Of a stretch of 20,150 bases of DNA, positions 9,558 through 17,016 are shown piece by piece (positions within the stretch are counted from its first letter, which is position 1; every line of letters starts with the position of its first letter). A program made the position numbers and the translations under genes. Below the pieces are notes generated by a model. That model worked only from the letters and a program-made list of their open reading frames with translations. It did no database searches and had not been told where the DNA came from. The stretch is taken from assembly GCA_002718015.1 (NCBI GenBank), contig PBCW01000077.1, positions 1 to 20,150 on the forward strand, given 5' to 3'. The stretch comes from Rhodospirillaceae bacterium. Lineage in GTDB: Bacteria > Pseudomonadota > Alphaproteobacteria > UBA8366.

Positions 9558-9763
9558 TTTTGGAAATTGTTCTATCTCATATCTAGTGAGGTCACAAGCG
9601 TTTATATTCTTTTTGTATAGAATATTTGAGGAACTGTTAATTACCCTCCAGCCGCTTCCAATAGAAGGCGCCGCTCTTGGATGCTGAAACTTATTCCCAA
9701 ATGTTATAAGGTAAGAAAGTCTAAGACGAAGTTTTTCACAAAAATGGTAAAGGAGACTGAAAG

Positions 9764-10057
9764 ATGATTTTAGTAAACCTTCAATTGAGGATTAAACCAG
9801 ACGTTAGGGACGAGTTTATTAAATGGTTCTATTCCGTTTTGCCAGATACACGCTCTTATGACGGTTGTTCAGAAGTGAACGCATGCGACCTACTTGGCGA
9901 TGAAAACGCAGTAGAGGTAATAAGTCGATGGGAGAGCAAGGCGCACTATGATAAATACCTAGCTTGGAGAGAAGAAGATGGCACGCTTGACACCCTTGCA
10001 AATTATCTAGCGGCAGACCCAGAGTTTAGGTTTCTGGAGGTAAACCTTCACATCTAA
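9764..10057 (+). CDS. ABM-fold (antibiotic biosynthesis/quinol monooxygenase-like) protein
   Basis: 97-aa single-domain protein with the dimeric alpha+beta barrel fold of ABM monooxygenases. It starts MILVNLQLRIKPDVRDEF, followed by TRSYDGCSEVNACD and VISRWESKAHYDKYLAWR, which match the family pattern (G-C strand; W-x-S/D-x-x-A-h-x-x-Y). Members oxidise quinols or polyketide-like aromatics without cofactors, but many have unknown substrates. The ATG is preceded by AAAGGAG 8 nt upstream. It is convergent with the broken small gene at 10148-10417. Confidence 0.85.
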   Translation: MILVNLQLRIKPDVRDEFIKWFYSVLPDTRSYDGCSEVNACDLLGDENAVEVISRWESKAHYDKYLAWREEDGTLDTLANYLAADPEFRFLEVNLHI

Positions 10058-10147
10058 TCCAATTCATAAAATATTGTGGCGAGTTTTGTCGCTCGCCTAC
10101 GTGTTTTGTCATTAGCGTGAGATATCTGTTTGTCGAATTCTCCAAAA

Positions 10148-10417
10148 TCAAGGTTCAAACGTCTCATCCAATAGAAACATCTCTATCCCACCTGTAATCT
10201 TGTCCTCTGACATAGCCTCTCCAGTGACTGGATCATTGAAAATTCCTATGAATTCATCAGGGTCGTTAGTTTCAAAGACTGCGATTACGATTTTGTCATT
10301 TGCTACTCCCATGTGAGCCAGCGTGACACTCTAATTCTTAAACAAATCGCCATGTGTTTTAAAATTACCTTTCCAGTGATCAGCGGTCTCTACTTCTGCT
10401 CTTACTGCAATTAGCAT
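10148..10417 (-). pseudogene. Small (90-codon) gene interrupted by an in-frame TAG
   Basis: From the ATG at 10417 (GAGG 9 nt upstream) the frame reads MLIAVRAEVETADHWKGNF and KTHGDLFKN, then TAG at codon 29 (10331-10333). It continues SVTLAHMGVANDKIVIAVFE, TNDPDEFIGIFNDP and EMFLLDETFEP to a TGA at 10148. The strand/helix alternation suggests a small ferredoxin-like or dimeric alpha+beta barrel protein, like its ABM neighbour, but I do not recognise the family with certainty. Everything apart from the TAG looks like a maintained coding sequence, so this is either a recent nonsense mutation or an assembly error. Confidence 0.6.
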
Positions 10418-10504
10418 TATATTTTCCTCAAAATAATACACATTTATGTGATCGCAACCGTATCTGCATCTAAACTGGTTGATGGGGATACGGTTTCAAA
10501 TTTA

Positions 10505-10876
10505 TCAATCTGCCGAACGCACTTCCCAAAAACGCAGGTCAACATCTTTAGTGAGAATATCTATGTCCCATATAACAAAGTTGACTGCACCATTGTTGAC
10601 AAGGTCTGTGAAATAGATGCGAATTTTTGATCGATCCTGCGTAAACGTGCCAAGGTGTGGAGTAGTTAAGTGAGTGCCGTCCTCCAGAAATGTGTTTGCT
10701 TCTCGAGTCAAGGTGCCTCCTGATTCTTCCTGCATAGTGTACCTATACTCATGTGAAATAAAGACAGAATCATGCTTTTCGACTTGATCTTCAAAATCAC
10801 AAGACATTGAATCTTCATCGAGAGTGAGTCTCGTTACTTTTAGTCTCCCTGTGTCATCTGGCTTTGTAATATCCAT
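10505..10876 (-). CDS. Hypothetical protein, 123 aa
   Basis: Soluble, acidic protein without a signal peptide or membrane segment: MDITKPDDTGRLKVTRLTL, then strands such as SVFISHEYRYTMQEESGG and KIRIYFTDLVNNGAVNFVIW. The alternating strand pattern with FLEDGTHL and IRIYFTDL suggests an all-beta fold, perhaps a lipocalin-like small barrel; this is a guess. The ATG at 10876 has GGGAG 8 nt upstream. I do not recognise the family. It is in the same orientation as the broken 90-codon gene downstream of it, so the two may have been co-transcribed. Confidence 0.6.
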   Translation of the reverse strand: MDITKPDDTGRLKVTRLTLDEDSMSCDFEDQVEKHDSVFISHEYRYTMQEESGGTLTREANTFLEDGTHLTTPHLGTFTQDRSKIRIYFTDLVNNGAVNFVIWDIDILTKDVDLRFWEVRSAD

Positions 10877-11076
10877 TAGTAAACTCCCAAATTATGGAAT
10901 ATTGTGAGCATAAAATCATACATATAGCTGCTACTACTGAAAACGCCACAACAGCTTGAGCCTGAGAGCTCGGTGCATGGCAATGCGGGCTGTAGACTAT
11001 TATTCTATTTTCGTCCTTGAAATACGTCAGACTGTTGGAGACACTAACTAAATGACATTTCTGTACAGGTTCATAA

Positions 11077-11479
11077 ATGAAAAAGAAACTCCTAGTTTTC
11101 TCTACTGCTTCTCACGACGTTATCGTCGCTGTCTTTTGGGGAGTGGCGATTAACCGTTGAAACCGAAGTGACAAATTTTTACTGGGACCCTGAAAATATT
11201 AAGAAAGGTAATGGGCCAGTTTATTCGTGGTTTTTACTAGACTATCGTGAAGAGAGTCCAGAGTCGGACAGTCTGTCTATGATGATAAATGTTGAGACCG
11301 ACTGCGAGACTCTAGCGTCGAAAGATTTGACTTATGTGTCGTACAAGCAGCACATGGCAGGGGGGGGGGCTCCAAGCAGAACCGATACGCCAGAGAGTCC
11401 CGTGATTGCCTTCCACCCCACGATCACTCCCAGATACAGGTTGACGAAGGAAGTCTGTGATTACATCAACACCAATTAA
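11077..11479 (+). pseudogene. Secreted surface-adhesin-E-like protein, frameshift in signal peptide
   Basis: The open frame 11168-11479 (GTG start) encodes VTNFYWDPENIKKGNGPVYS, WFLLDYREE, a Cys pair (ETDCETL, KEVCDYI) and SYKQHMAGGG, the layout of adhesin-E-like periplasmic proteins. The same frame extends upstream as SLLLLTTLSSLSFGEWRLT, the hydrophobic core and cleavage region of a signal peptide, but its N-terminal MKKKLLVF (ATG at 11077) is one frame away. The break lies at the GTTTTC near 11095-11100. One indel would restore a standard Sec signal. As it stands, only a GTG-started cytosolic form could be made. A G10 run inside the gene is listed separately. Confidence 0.6.
11360..11369 (+). 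repeat. G10 homopolymer inside coding sequence
   Basis: Ten consecutive G encode Gly-Gly-Gly plus the first base of Ala in the adhesin-E-like gene. A change by one base would shift the frame before the second conserved Cys. It is the longest G run noticed in the window. Confidence 0.9.
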
Positions 11480-11530
11480 CATTAGCGTAATCGAAGTCGA
11501 CCTAGTCTCGATCTGTGTTCGTTCTTCCCT

Positions 11531-11690
11531 CTTCTTGATCTACATCTTTAATGTGTGTCTCTCCATCTAGTTCTAAATCCGCATGCAGACTGCAAATAAT
11601 GCTCATTTAATTTTTGATCAATTAACGACAGGAAGTTGGCAAAACTCTCAGTTCAATGAAGAACTAGATAAAGAAGAATCGTCGTAATAT
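11531..11690 (+). repeat. Upstream block, copy 1 (before peptide 1)
   Basis: Aligns along its length, with substitutions and small indels, to 13111-13265 upstream of peptide 3. Landmarks in order are TTGATCT, GTGTxTxTCCATCT, ACTGCAAATAA, TTTGAyCAAT, the invariant AACGACAGGAAGTTGGCA (11624-11641) and GTTC-N6-GAAC. It contains no convincing open frame. Probably a promoter/leader, mechanism unknown. Confidence 0.75.
11651..11664 (+). promoter_or_regulatory. GTTC-N6-GAAC palindrome, copy 1
   Basis: GTTC AATGAA GAAC, 72 bp before the peptide-1 ATG. In the second block the same arms flank a different hexamer (ACTTTA) at 70 bp before peptide 3. Conserved arms around a diverged spacer suggest a bound operator or an RNA stem. 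Confidence 0.5.
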
Positions 11691-11722
11691 GTATAGGTTT
11701 AACGTTCTGATAGCGTGTGATT

Positions 11723-11884
11723 ATGGAAAACTTATCTCTTAATTCAGCACTCGCGGTTACTCTTATCTCAACTGCAGCATCGCTAGTCCTTTTCTTGTCA
11801 GTGTTTTCAGTTAAACCACTCGCAAAGGTATCGGGTAGCTCCGATCTTAAGGACGTAGACGATACTTTAGGAGCCCGACGGTAA
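11723..11884 (+). CDS. Single-membrane-segment small peptide, copy 1 (53 aa)
   Basis: ATG at 11723 to TAA at 11882-11884. Short N-terminus (MENLSLNSA), one hydrophobic helix (LAVTLISTAASLVLFLS), then a polar tail ending KDVDDTLGARR. The helix core VT-I/L-S-T-AASLVL-F/Y-LS is nearly identical to copy 3, and the tail motif KD-V/M-DDT is also shared with it. There is no clear Shine-Dalgarno sequence. It shares a long upstream block with copy 3 and is followed 62 bp later by copy 2. Function unknown; size and topology resemble type I toxin or small regulatory membrane peptides, but no known family is recognised. The paralogue conservation is the main evidence that it is real. Confidence 0.7.
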   Translation: MENLSLNSALAVTLISTAASLVLFLSVFSVKPLAKVSGSSDLKDVDDTLGARR

Positions 11885-11946
11885 GCACCGGGCATCGCAG
11901 TCCAACGGGCAATAACGCGTTTTTAACATTCCAAAGGTATTTTATT

Positions 11947-12111
11947 ATGATGGCAAGCTTATTCGATACCGCGGTTCTTGTGGTAACTCTAACCTCCATT
12001 GCGGCATCTCTCATTCTTTTTGGGACACTGATGTCTGGGAGATTGGAAAACGCCGACGTTAAGTTGTTTGATAAATCCAAGATGAAATACACGGATGGTG
12101 ACAACACTTAG
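11947..12111 (+). CDS. Single-membrane-segment small peptide, copy 2 (54 aa)
   Basis: ATG ATG at 11947 (either could initiate), AAAGG about 9 nt upstream. MMASLFDTAVLVVTLTSIAA continues as a single hydrophobic helix to LILFGTLMSG, then a polar tail ending KLFDKSKMKYTDGDNT. The N-terminal LFD and helix AASL-I/V-LF are shared with the other copies. The tail pattern DKSxxKYxDGxxT is shared only with copy 4, so two tail subtypes exist. It lies in tandem behind copy 1 and is followed by a hairpin block similar to those after copies 3 and 4. Function unknown. Confidence 0.7.
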   Translation: MMASLFDTAVLVVTLTSIAASLILFGTLMSGRLENADVKLFDKSKMKYTDGDNT

Positions 12112-12120
12112 CAGATTCGT

Positions 12121-12183
12121 CGGTCAAATATGGGAAAAAATTAGGAAGCGGCTGCGAAGGCCTGGTCTTCTCCGTCTTCTTCC
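12121..12183 (+). other. Downstream hairpin block after peptide copy 2
   Basis: CGGTCAAATATGGGAAAAAA then TTAGGAAGCGG aligns with 13461-13490 after copy 3, and less well with 18370-18396 after copy 4. GGAAG (12144-12148) can pair with CTTCC (12179-12183), with a nested GAAG/CTTC (12156-12159 with 12167-12170). Possible transcript-end structure. The remaining 12184-12397 shows no gene. Confidence 0.5.
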
Positions 12184-12397
12184 ACTTAATCATTTTCTCG
12201 CTTTAGTTGAGTTTGCCGTAAGCTTTGGATATTCGATATCAGCCCCTGGTTCCTCCGTACCTCCACAGTCTTCTGTGCTCTAGTATTTCGCAATTCTCCT
12301 TCGATCGATTTCTGGACTTTTTCCCTTTAAAGTTTTTAGGAAAAGTTAATGTCCATGTCAAAATATACGCTTCAATATCTCGATAGGATTGCAGGAT

Positions 12398-12895
12398 TCA
12401 ATTGCTAATATCTGTTGGAGAAATGATTTCTTCAATAAAGTCAACAAAGTCATTCTCAAGTGCGGGCTTAGCGAAAGGACTGTTGTTCCACACGAGTTGA
12501 ACGCCAGGATTATTGTAGAATATTTGCACAACGCCCGTAAGCTCTTCGATATCCTTCTTAGTTATCGTAGATGCATACTGTCCCCAGTGTAACCAGAACC
12601 ACGCAAGCATAGTCCAGTGCATGATGAAAGCTTCATCTTTAGAAATGCCAAGCTCTTTAGAAAACATGTCATGTAAAGGACTTGTTCCCAGGCCTTTCTC
12701 CAGTGCTTGCCTAATTTCGGTGTTCGCAATGCTTGCGAGCATTATCTCCCTGACACCGTTGGAGCGGTGAAGCCGATTGGTGTCAGCTGCTGCCTCTCGA
12801 GCCGCTCGAGCCTGTATTCCAAAATATCCTAGAGTAATTACGACTGCTAATGCACCGGTAATCTCTCCAATCGCGCTAATCGCCTCCCAATTCAT
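12398..12895 (-). CDS. Membrane-anchored hypothetical protein, 165 aa
   Basis: Starts MNWEAISAIGEITGALAVV, one N-terminal membrane helix (about residues 5-26), then a charged coiled segment (QARAAREAAADTNRLHR) and a helical cytosolic domain with MHWTMLAWFWLHWGQYAS and a C-terminal DFVDFIEEIISP. The arrangement is that of a hypothetical-protein family common in marine proteobacteria, with no known function. The ATG at 12895 has GGAG 8 nt upstream (TTCGGAGATAAATA). It is on the minus strand between peptide copies 2 and 3, so it interrupts the peptide series. Confidence 0.75.
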   Translation of the reverse strand: MNWEAISAIGEITGALAVVITLGYFGIQARAAREAAADTNRLHRSNGVREIMLASIANTEIRQALEKGLGTSPLHDMFSKELGISKDEAFIMHWTMLAWFWLHWGQYASTITKKDIEELTGVVQIFYNNPGVQLVWNNSPFAKPALENDFVDFIEEIISPTDISN

Positions 12896-13110
12896 TATTT
12901 ATCTCCGAAAAAATGATTAATTACTTGTCTTATTGGCTCACCTAGTAAATTTTTAAAAGCATGTCATTTACAAGTGGTACTCGCACATTTTCTTGACTAA
13001 TTTGTCTCGACAAAAACGACATTGATTTCCTCTCTAAACAGAATTTTCGTCTCGATCGTTACTGAATTGGCGAACTTTTTCCTACCGACTTTTACCGCTC
13101 TTTCCTTCCC

Positions 13111-13265
13111 TTGATCTGCATTTTCAATTTGTGTTTTTCCATCTCCTTCTGAATCAGCATCCTTACTGCAAATAACTCTTATTTAACTTTTGACCAATAA
13201 ACGACAGGAAGTTGGCAGAACTCTAAGTTCACTTTAGAACCATATTAGCGAGAAACATCGTTTTG
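13111..13265 (+). repeat. Upstream block, copy 2 (before peptide 3)
   Basis: Second copy of the block at 11531-11690, including the invariant AACGACAGGAAGTTGGCA (13200-13217) and GTTC-N6-GAAC. A further shared GTCTCGATC lies upstream (13050 and 11505) with different spacing. The remaining part of 12896-13110 shows no gene. Confidence 0.75.
13227..13240 (+). promoter_or_regulatory. GTTC-N6-GAAC palindrome, copy 2
   Basis: GTTC ACTTTA GAAC, 70 bp before the peptide-3 ATG; compare 11651-11664. The arms are identical and the spacer differs. Confidence 0.5.
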
Positions 13266-13296
13266 TAACGTGTTTCCAACTTCTAAGTGGTTTTAT

Positions 13297-13455
13297 ATGA
13301 TGGACAATGTTTTTGATAATTTAGTACTCGCTGTAACTATAATCTCAACTGCGGCATCTCTTGTTCTTTACCTGTCGATGATTTCTGGCATCACGGAAGG
13401 CGTCGAGGTGTCGGAAAATTCTGATTCTTATAAAGATATGGACGATACTGTATAA
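13297..13455 (+). CDS. Single-membrane-segment small peptide, copy 3 (52 aa)
   Basis: ATG at 13297 (second ATG at 13300). MMDNVFDNLVLAVTIISTAA runs into SLVLYLSMISG as one hydrophobic helix, then an acidic tail ending SDSYKDMDDTV. It is closest to copy 1 in helix and tail, and has the MM-x-x-x-FD start of copy 2. The upstream block is shared with copy 1 and the downstream hairpin with copy 2. The frame is open upstream to 13270, but homology begins at the ATG pair. Function unknown. Confidence 0.7.
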   Translation: MMDNVFDNLVLAVTIISTAASLVLYLSMISGITEGVEVSENSDSYKDMDDTV

Positions 13456-13468
13456 ATTCAGTGGTCAG

Positions 13469-13526
13469 ATATGGGTAAAGATCAGGAGGTGTCTCCTGGA
13501 ATTTCTTCTTCCTGATTTTCCCATAT
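13469..13526 (+). other. Long imperfect hairpin after peptide copy 3
   Basis: ATATGGG (13469-13475) pairs with CCCATAT (13520-13526), and ATCAGGA (13481-13487) with TCCTGAT (13510-13516). The same CAGGAG (13483-13488) can instead form a tight stem with CTCCTG (13493-13498) around GTGT. Two mutually exclusive folds are therefore possible, as in attenuators or toxin mRNAs. Confidence 0.55.
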
Positions 13527-13530
13527 TCCG

Positions 13531-13899
13531 CTTAGTATAAGTTGTAGTGGTTGAGCGTCTTTGTATTGCGATCGTTCGTGACTTCACCTCTTCGGATTTC
13601 CAGTCGGAGAATCATCCAGCGACTGTTGTGGCTTGATCTGAAAACATTTTATTATCTTGAACCGATTTTATCGAATTTTGTAAAACGCTTCTTCTTGTTT
13701 CTCAAGTGCAGTTTCTAAATGTTTTGTTCGTAAACTACTCCTGTATATTTCTTTCTTCCAGAACCCACATATGTAATGGATAGACATCACCGTTCTGATT
13801 CGTCTTCGATATTTTGCAATCGCCGTCCAATAACTAGTGCGATTCAGCCACCTAATTGTTTTATTATTTAGTCATTCTGAGTTCTCTAAAATATCACTC
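13531..13899 (+). other. AT-rich stretch without a recognisable gene
   Basis: No open frame with coding character and no convincing repeat was found between the peptide-3 hairpin and the first integrase-tail repeat. Confidence 0.5.
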
Positions 13900-13932
13900 A
13901 AAAAAATACCGTTGTCGTAACACCAGTGTTTT
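13900..13932 (-). terminator. Terminator-like hairpin ending repeat copy A
   Basis: On the minus strand AAAACACTGG ... CCGGTATTTTTTT-type hairpin: the AAAACAC arm pairs with GTATTTT (one G-T pair) and is followed by a T run. The equivalent position in copy B has a better stem. Confidence 0.5.
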
Positions 13933-14285
13933 CCGATTCAACTAAGTACTGATGATGTTTTTTATGATTTTCAGTAGGAACCCAATTTATGCAGTGAGTC
14001 TGTAGTTTGTAGTTCTAACCTACTGAAAAATAACACCCAAGACCGAATAGTATGTAGCGATCCCCCTAAAAGTTCCTCATTTATATCAATAGCTTAAAAA
14101 ATTTAAGCTACTCCCAGTTGACAATAACACGCTCGTAAACTGTTGATTTTATGAACATTTAAAAACACTATGTAGTAAGTATGTAGTGACCTTAGTTACT
14201 GATTTTCCAACCTTTTTCTCTGACAACCAAAAATCAATGATTTACAACTCGTGTTACTACAAAGTATGAAGTGCTTCCCTCTCGT

Positions 14286-14357
14286 TCATAGAGAGACTAG
14301 ATTCACTGCATGCTTGATTTGCGTATCAGCGACAGTAATGTGATTATCTAAAATACT
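14286..14357 (-). pseudogene. Relic of the tyrosine recombinase C-terminus
   Basis: Minus-strand codons read SILDNHITVADTQIKHAVNL and VSL, then TGA (14286-14288). They align without gaps to the last residues of the integrase at 17130 (AVTQQYIDVSVDKLRNAVNL then VSG, TGA): I, V, AVNLVS and the stop coincide, while the catalytic Tyr position is His. Only 24 codons remain. The relic ends 5 bp from the methyltransferase stop codon, so the junction between the two sequences is abrupt. Confidence 0.75.
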
Positions 14358-14362
14358 TAATG

Positions 14363-16753
14363 CTAGGATAGTGTCTTCTGACACCAAAACTGATACATTC
14401 CAGCAAACACTCGGGGGTTTCTTTCCTCGTACTGATGCCACAATTCTAAGTCATAGATATCCGTTTCATTGTTATGAACTTTTCTAAAATCTGAGATAAC
14501 GTCTTTATTCTCAAATCCACAGAACTTTAATCCCAACTCGTCGAGACAGTTTTTCATCTGCGGGAGGGTAAAACGATGCTCTTGCACGTTTAATATTAGG
14601 TCCCTCAACGTACTCATGCTAAAAAAGTCATTCGATTCAGTTAATCGCTGATGATTCTTATCAGATGATTCTGCCAATGATTGTCTGAACTTTCTGATTT
14701 CAGTCGCAGACGTCCCGAGTTCGATGGAAGCTATTTCCTCTCTAATTTTCACAATATGTCGTCGTGCCAACTCACTATACAAACCGATCTTCATCAAACC
14801 ACCTGGCTTTAATAAATCCACGAGAACTCTCCATCCAGCCATCGGCTCATTCAAATGATGAAGGACACCCGCACTTTCAACAATATCAAATTCCTTGCCT
14901 ATTTGATGAAGATTTAAAATATCGGCTTGCAAATACTCTATGTTGGCAAAACATAATTCATTAGATTTCCTCTGTGCATAAGCTAGGCTCGCAAGGCTTA
15001 AATCTACAGAAGTGACCTGGCAATTTGAAATACGAGAAGCGGTGCCTATTGAATGCTGCCCCGTACCACAACCCGCAATTAGTATTAACGGAGCACTAAC
15101 GTTCTTTATTTTTTCAGAATGGAGCTGAAGCTTTAACTCGTCAATAATTGCAGCTATTGGTTGTGCCTTTGTTGGAAGGTCGAGTTTCACCCATCTTGGA
15201 TAGGGATTCTCCTCATACTGCTCTCTAACTTTTAGAGACACATCGTCGGATATTTCTTCTAACACAGGAATCTCTTTAGCTATCATGCTCTCTTGAAATG
15301 GTTCTTCTATCAATCTCTTCTTTACCTCTTTTAAGTTATCAAGAGATTCCAGCTTTTGACACCAAGCATATTGGTGTAACGGACGGTAAGAAGCCAGACA
15401 CAAAATCTCTATCACTTCTGGCTGCTTTGATTGCACCATGGTTCTAGAAATCTTAGTTTGTAATTGTTCGACCAAATATTTCTCTTCGTCACTTTCAAGG
15501 TAAACATATTCATTAGTAAAACAATGAATCGAAAGTGTCGACAGAAAATAGATGAGTTCAGGAAAGATCTCCAATTCATCCAAATTTTTGAGAAGCAAGC
15601 TTCGTATGACAACAAACAGTTGCTCAAACTCGAGCTCAGGAAGTGGACAAACACGCATCAGCTGATGAAGAAGCGTAACTTTGTCTAAACTTCTAATAAT
15701 GGAAGTCGTCTCACTAAGGCTCGCAGTACAATTTTTCTTAACCAGGGAATCCTTAATTTGGGTATCATGCTTTAGCAGACTTAATATGAAGCCAGCCACA
15801 TCGATAGGACGCGCAAAGTTTCCTATAGTCAAGAGCTTGGTTAACGAGGGATAGAGCTTGGGATTTGGTGAATTGAATTTTCGGTTTTTGAGAGCGGCAC
15901 CGAGATTTATATAGGCATCAGCATAGTCAGGCTTCAACGCTATCGCTTGATTATAGCTAACTATAGCTTCGGTTAATCTCCCTAGTTCTTGAAGCGTAAT
16001 GCCCAGGTTGCTGTAGGCTTCAGCAAAGTCAGGCTTCAACGTTATCAACTGTATATAGCTTGCCAACGCTTTGTCTAATTTGCCGAGTTCTTGGAGCGTA
16101 AAACCCAAGTTGTTACGTGCTTCGGCATGGTCAGGCTTCAACGCTATCGCTTGATTATAGCTGTCTACAGCTTCGCCTAATCTTCCTAATTCTTTAAGCG
16201 TGTTGCCCAAGTTATAATGGACCTCAGCATAGTCAGCTTTCAACGCTATCGCTTGTCTATAGCTTGCTTCAGCCTCATCTAATCTTCCTAGTTCTTGGAA
16301 CGTGACGCCCAAGTTGCTGTGGGCTTTGGCAAACTCAGGTTTCAACGCTATCGCTTGAGCATAGCTGTCTACAGCTTCGTCTAATCTCCCTAGTTCTTGA
16401 AGCGTAATGCCCAAGTTGCTGTAGGCTTCCGCGTAGTCAGACTTCAGAGCTATCGCTTGTCTATAGCTTGCTTCAGCCTCATCTAATCTTCCCAGTTCTT
16501 TGAGCGTGACGCCCAAGTTGCTGTGGGCTTCAGCATCTTGAGGAGATAATGCAACTGCTGTTTGATTAGCATCAACGGCTTCAGACTTTTTCCCCATTGC
16601 TCCGAATACTGCACCTAGTACTTTCCAGGCAAATTGATGCTCAGGAAAATCTTGAGTAATCGATACCGCTAGCTTTTCAGCGTCCTCTAATCGTCCGTTC
16701 TGATAGTGCTCTAAAAGGCTGTTGAGTAGTGCTTGCATTCGACTCTTCTTCAT
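14363..16753 (-). CDS. TPR-repeat SAM-dependent methyltransferase (796 aa)
   Basis: Large cytosolic fusion protein. Residues 1-37 form a helical cap (LLNSLLEHYQNGRLEDAEKL). Residues 38-292 contain seven and a half TPR units of 34 aa (NLGVTLKELGRLDEAEASY type). A divergent helical linker follows (about 293-510). The motif VREQYEENPYPRWV (about 510-523) precedes a class I methyltransferase: motif I LILIAGCGTG (556-565), acidic strand SVDLS, QADIL, ESAGVLHHL (627-634) and LLKPGG. YEENPYPRW-type TPR methyltransferases occur in many proteobacteria with unknown substrates, presumably protein or glycan. The ATG at 16753 follows AGGGA. It is intact, unlike its paralogue at 8713-9557, and is bracketed by the integrase-tail repeats, which suggests acquisition as a unit. 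Confidence 0.88.
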   Translation of the reverse strand: MKKSRMQALLNSLLEHYQNGRLEDAEKLAVSITQDFPEHQFAWKVLGAVFGAMGKKSEAVDANQTAVALSPQDAEAHSNLGVTLKELGRLDEAEASYRQAIALKSDYAEAYSNLGITLQELGRLDEAVDSYAQAIALKPEFAKAHSNLGVTFQELGRLDEAEASYRQAIALKADYAEVHYNLGNTLKELGRLGEAVDSYNQAIALKPDHAEARNNLGFTLQELGKLDKALASYIQLITLKPDFAEAYSNLGITLQELGRLTEAIVSYNQAIALKPDYADAYINLGAALKNRKFNSPNPKLYPSLTKLLTIGNFARPIDVAGFILSLLKHDTQIKDSLVKKNCTASLSETTSIIRSLDKVTLLHQLMRVCPLPELEFEQLFVVIRSLLLKNLDELEIFPELIYFLSTLSIHCFTNEYVYLESDEEKYLVEQLQTKISRTMVQSKQPEVIEILCLASYRPLHQYAWCQKLESLDNLKEVKKRLIEEPFQESMIAKEIPVLEEISDDVSLKVREQYEENPYPRWVKLDLPTKAQPIAAIIDELKLQLHSEKIKNVSAPLILIAGCGTGQHSIGTASRISNCQVTSVDLSLASLAYAQRKSNELCFANIEYLQADILNLHQIGKEFDIVESAGVLHHLNEPMAGWRVLVDLLKPGGLMKIGLYSELARRHIVKIREEIASIELGTSATEIRKFRQSLAESSDKNHQRLTESNDFFSMSTLRDLILNVQEHRFTLPQMKNCLDELGLKFCGFENKDVISDFRKVHNNETDIYDLELWHQYEERNPRVFAGMYQFWCQKTLS
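15929..16540 (-). repeat. Tandem 102-bp repeats encoding TPR units
   Basis: Six consecutive 102-bp units (34 codons) with high mutual nucleotide similarity, for example repeated CAACGCTATCGCTTG on the + strand. This suggests recent unit duplication or gene conversion. Confidence 0.85.
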
Positions 16754-16794
16754 ACGTCCCTATCTACTTGTATACATACAACTAAATTCCATCC

Positions 16795-16830
16795 AAAAAA
16801 AACACCGATGTCGTGAAACGTCAGTGTTTT
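16795..16830 (-). terminator. Rho-independent terminator ending repeat copy B
   Basis: On the minus strand AAAACAC ... GTGTTTTTTTT: a 7-bp stem (16799-16805 with 16824-16830) followed by a T run. It would end leftward transcripts from the integrase about 45 bp before the methyltransferase start. Confidence 0.65.
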
Positions 16831-17016
16831 CCGATTCAACTATAAACTGATGCTGTTTTTAATGATTTTCAGTAAATACAAAAACTTTGTAGTGAGTTTG
16901 TAGTAAACTTATAAGACAATGTCCAATAAATTCAACACATTAAAAATTTATGCTTATTCCCACTCGACAGTGACATGCGTGTATATTATTGCTTTTATGG
17001 AAATTTTTTAAGTGTT

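Larger units (their letters stand above)
13900..14357 (-). repeat. Integrase-tail repeat, copy A (downstream of TPR-methyltransferase)
   Basis: Aligns with 16795-17201 over its whole length, with indels and moderate divergence. Shared landmarks on the + strand are GTGTTTTCCGATTCAACTA, CTGATG, TGATTTTCAGTA, AAAATTTA, TTTTATG, ACTACAAAG and GATTCACTGCAT. Read on the minus strand it comprises the last 24 integrase codons (relic), a noncoding tail, and a hairpin with a T run at its end. It contains several TGTAGT words and a local palindrome AGCTTAAAAAATTTAAGCT (14091-14109). Confidence 0.8.

Noticed and set aside
9558..9763. Minus-strand frame open upstream of the broken TPR gene (GNKFQHPRAAPSIGSGWRVI)
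   Set aside because: No start codon with a ribosome site, and it runs into the antisense of the ABM gene; cannot tell a real N-terminal domain from a chance open frame.
11500..14360. CRISPR array in the repeat-rich region
   Set aside because: Repeats are long, few and irregularly spaced, without a short repeat-spacer period.
13700..14360. Retron or group II intron RNA in the noncoding stretch
   Set aside because: No reverse transcriptase gene in the window and no intron domain V-like hairpin seen.
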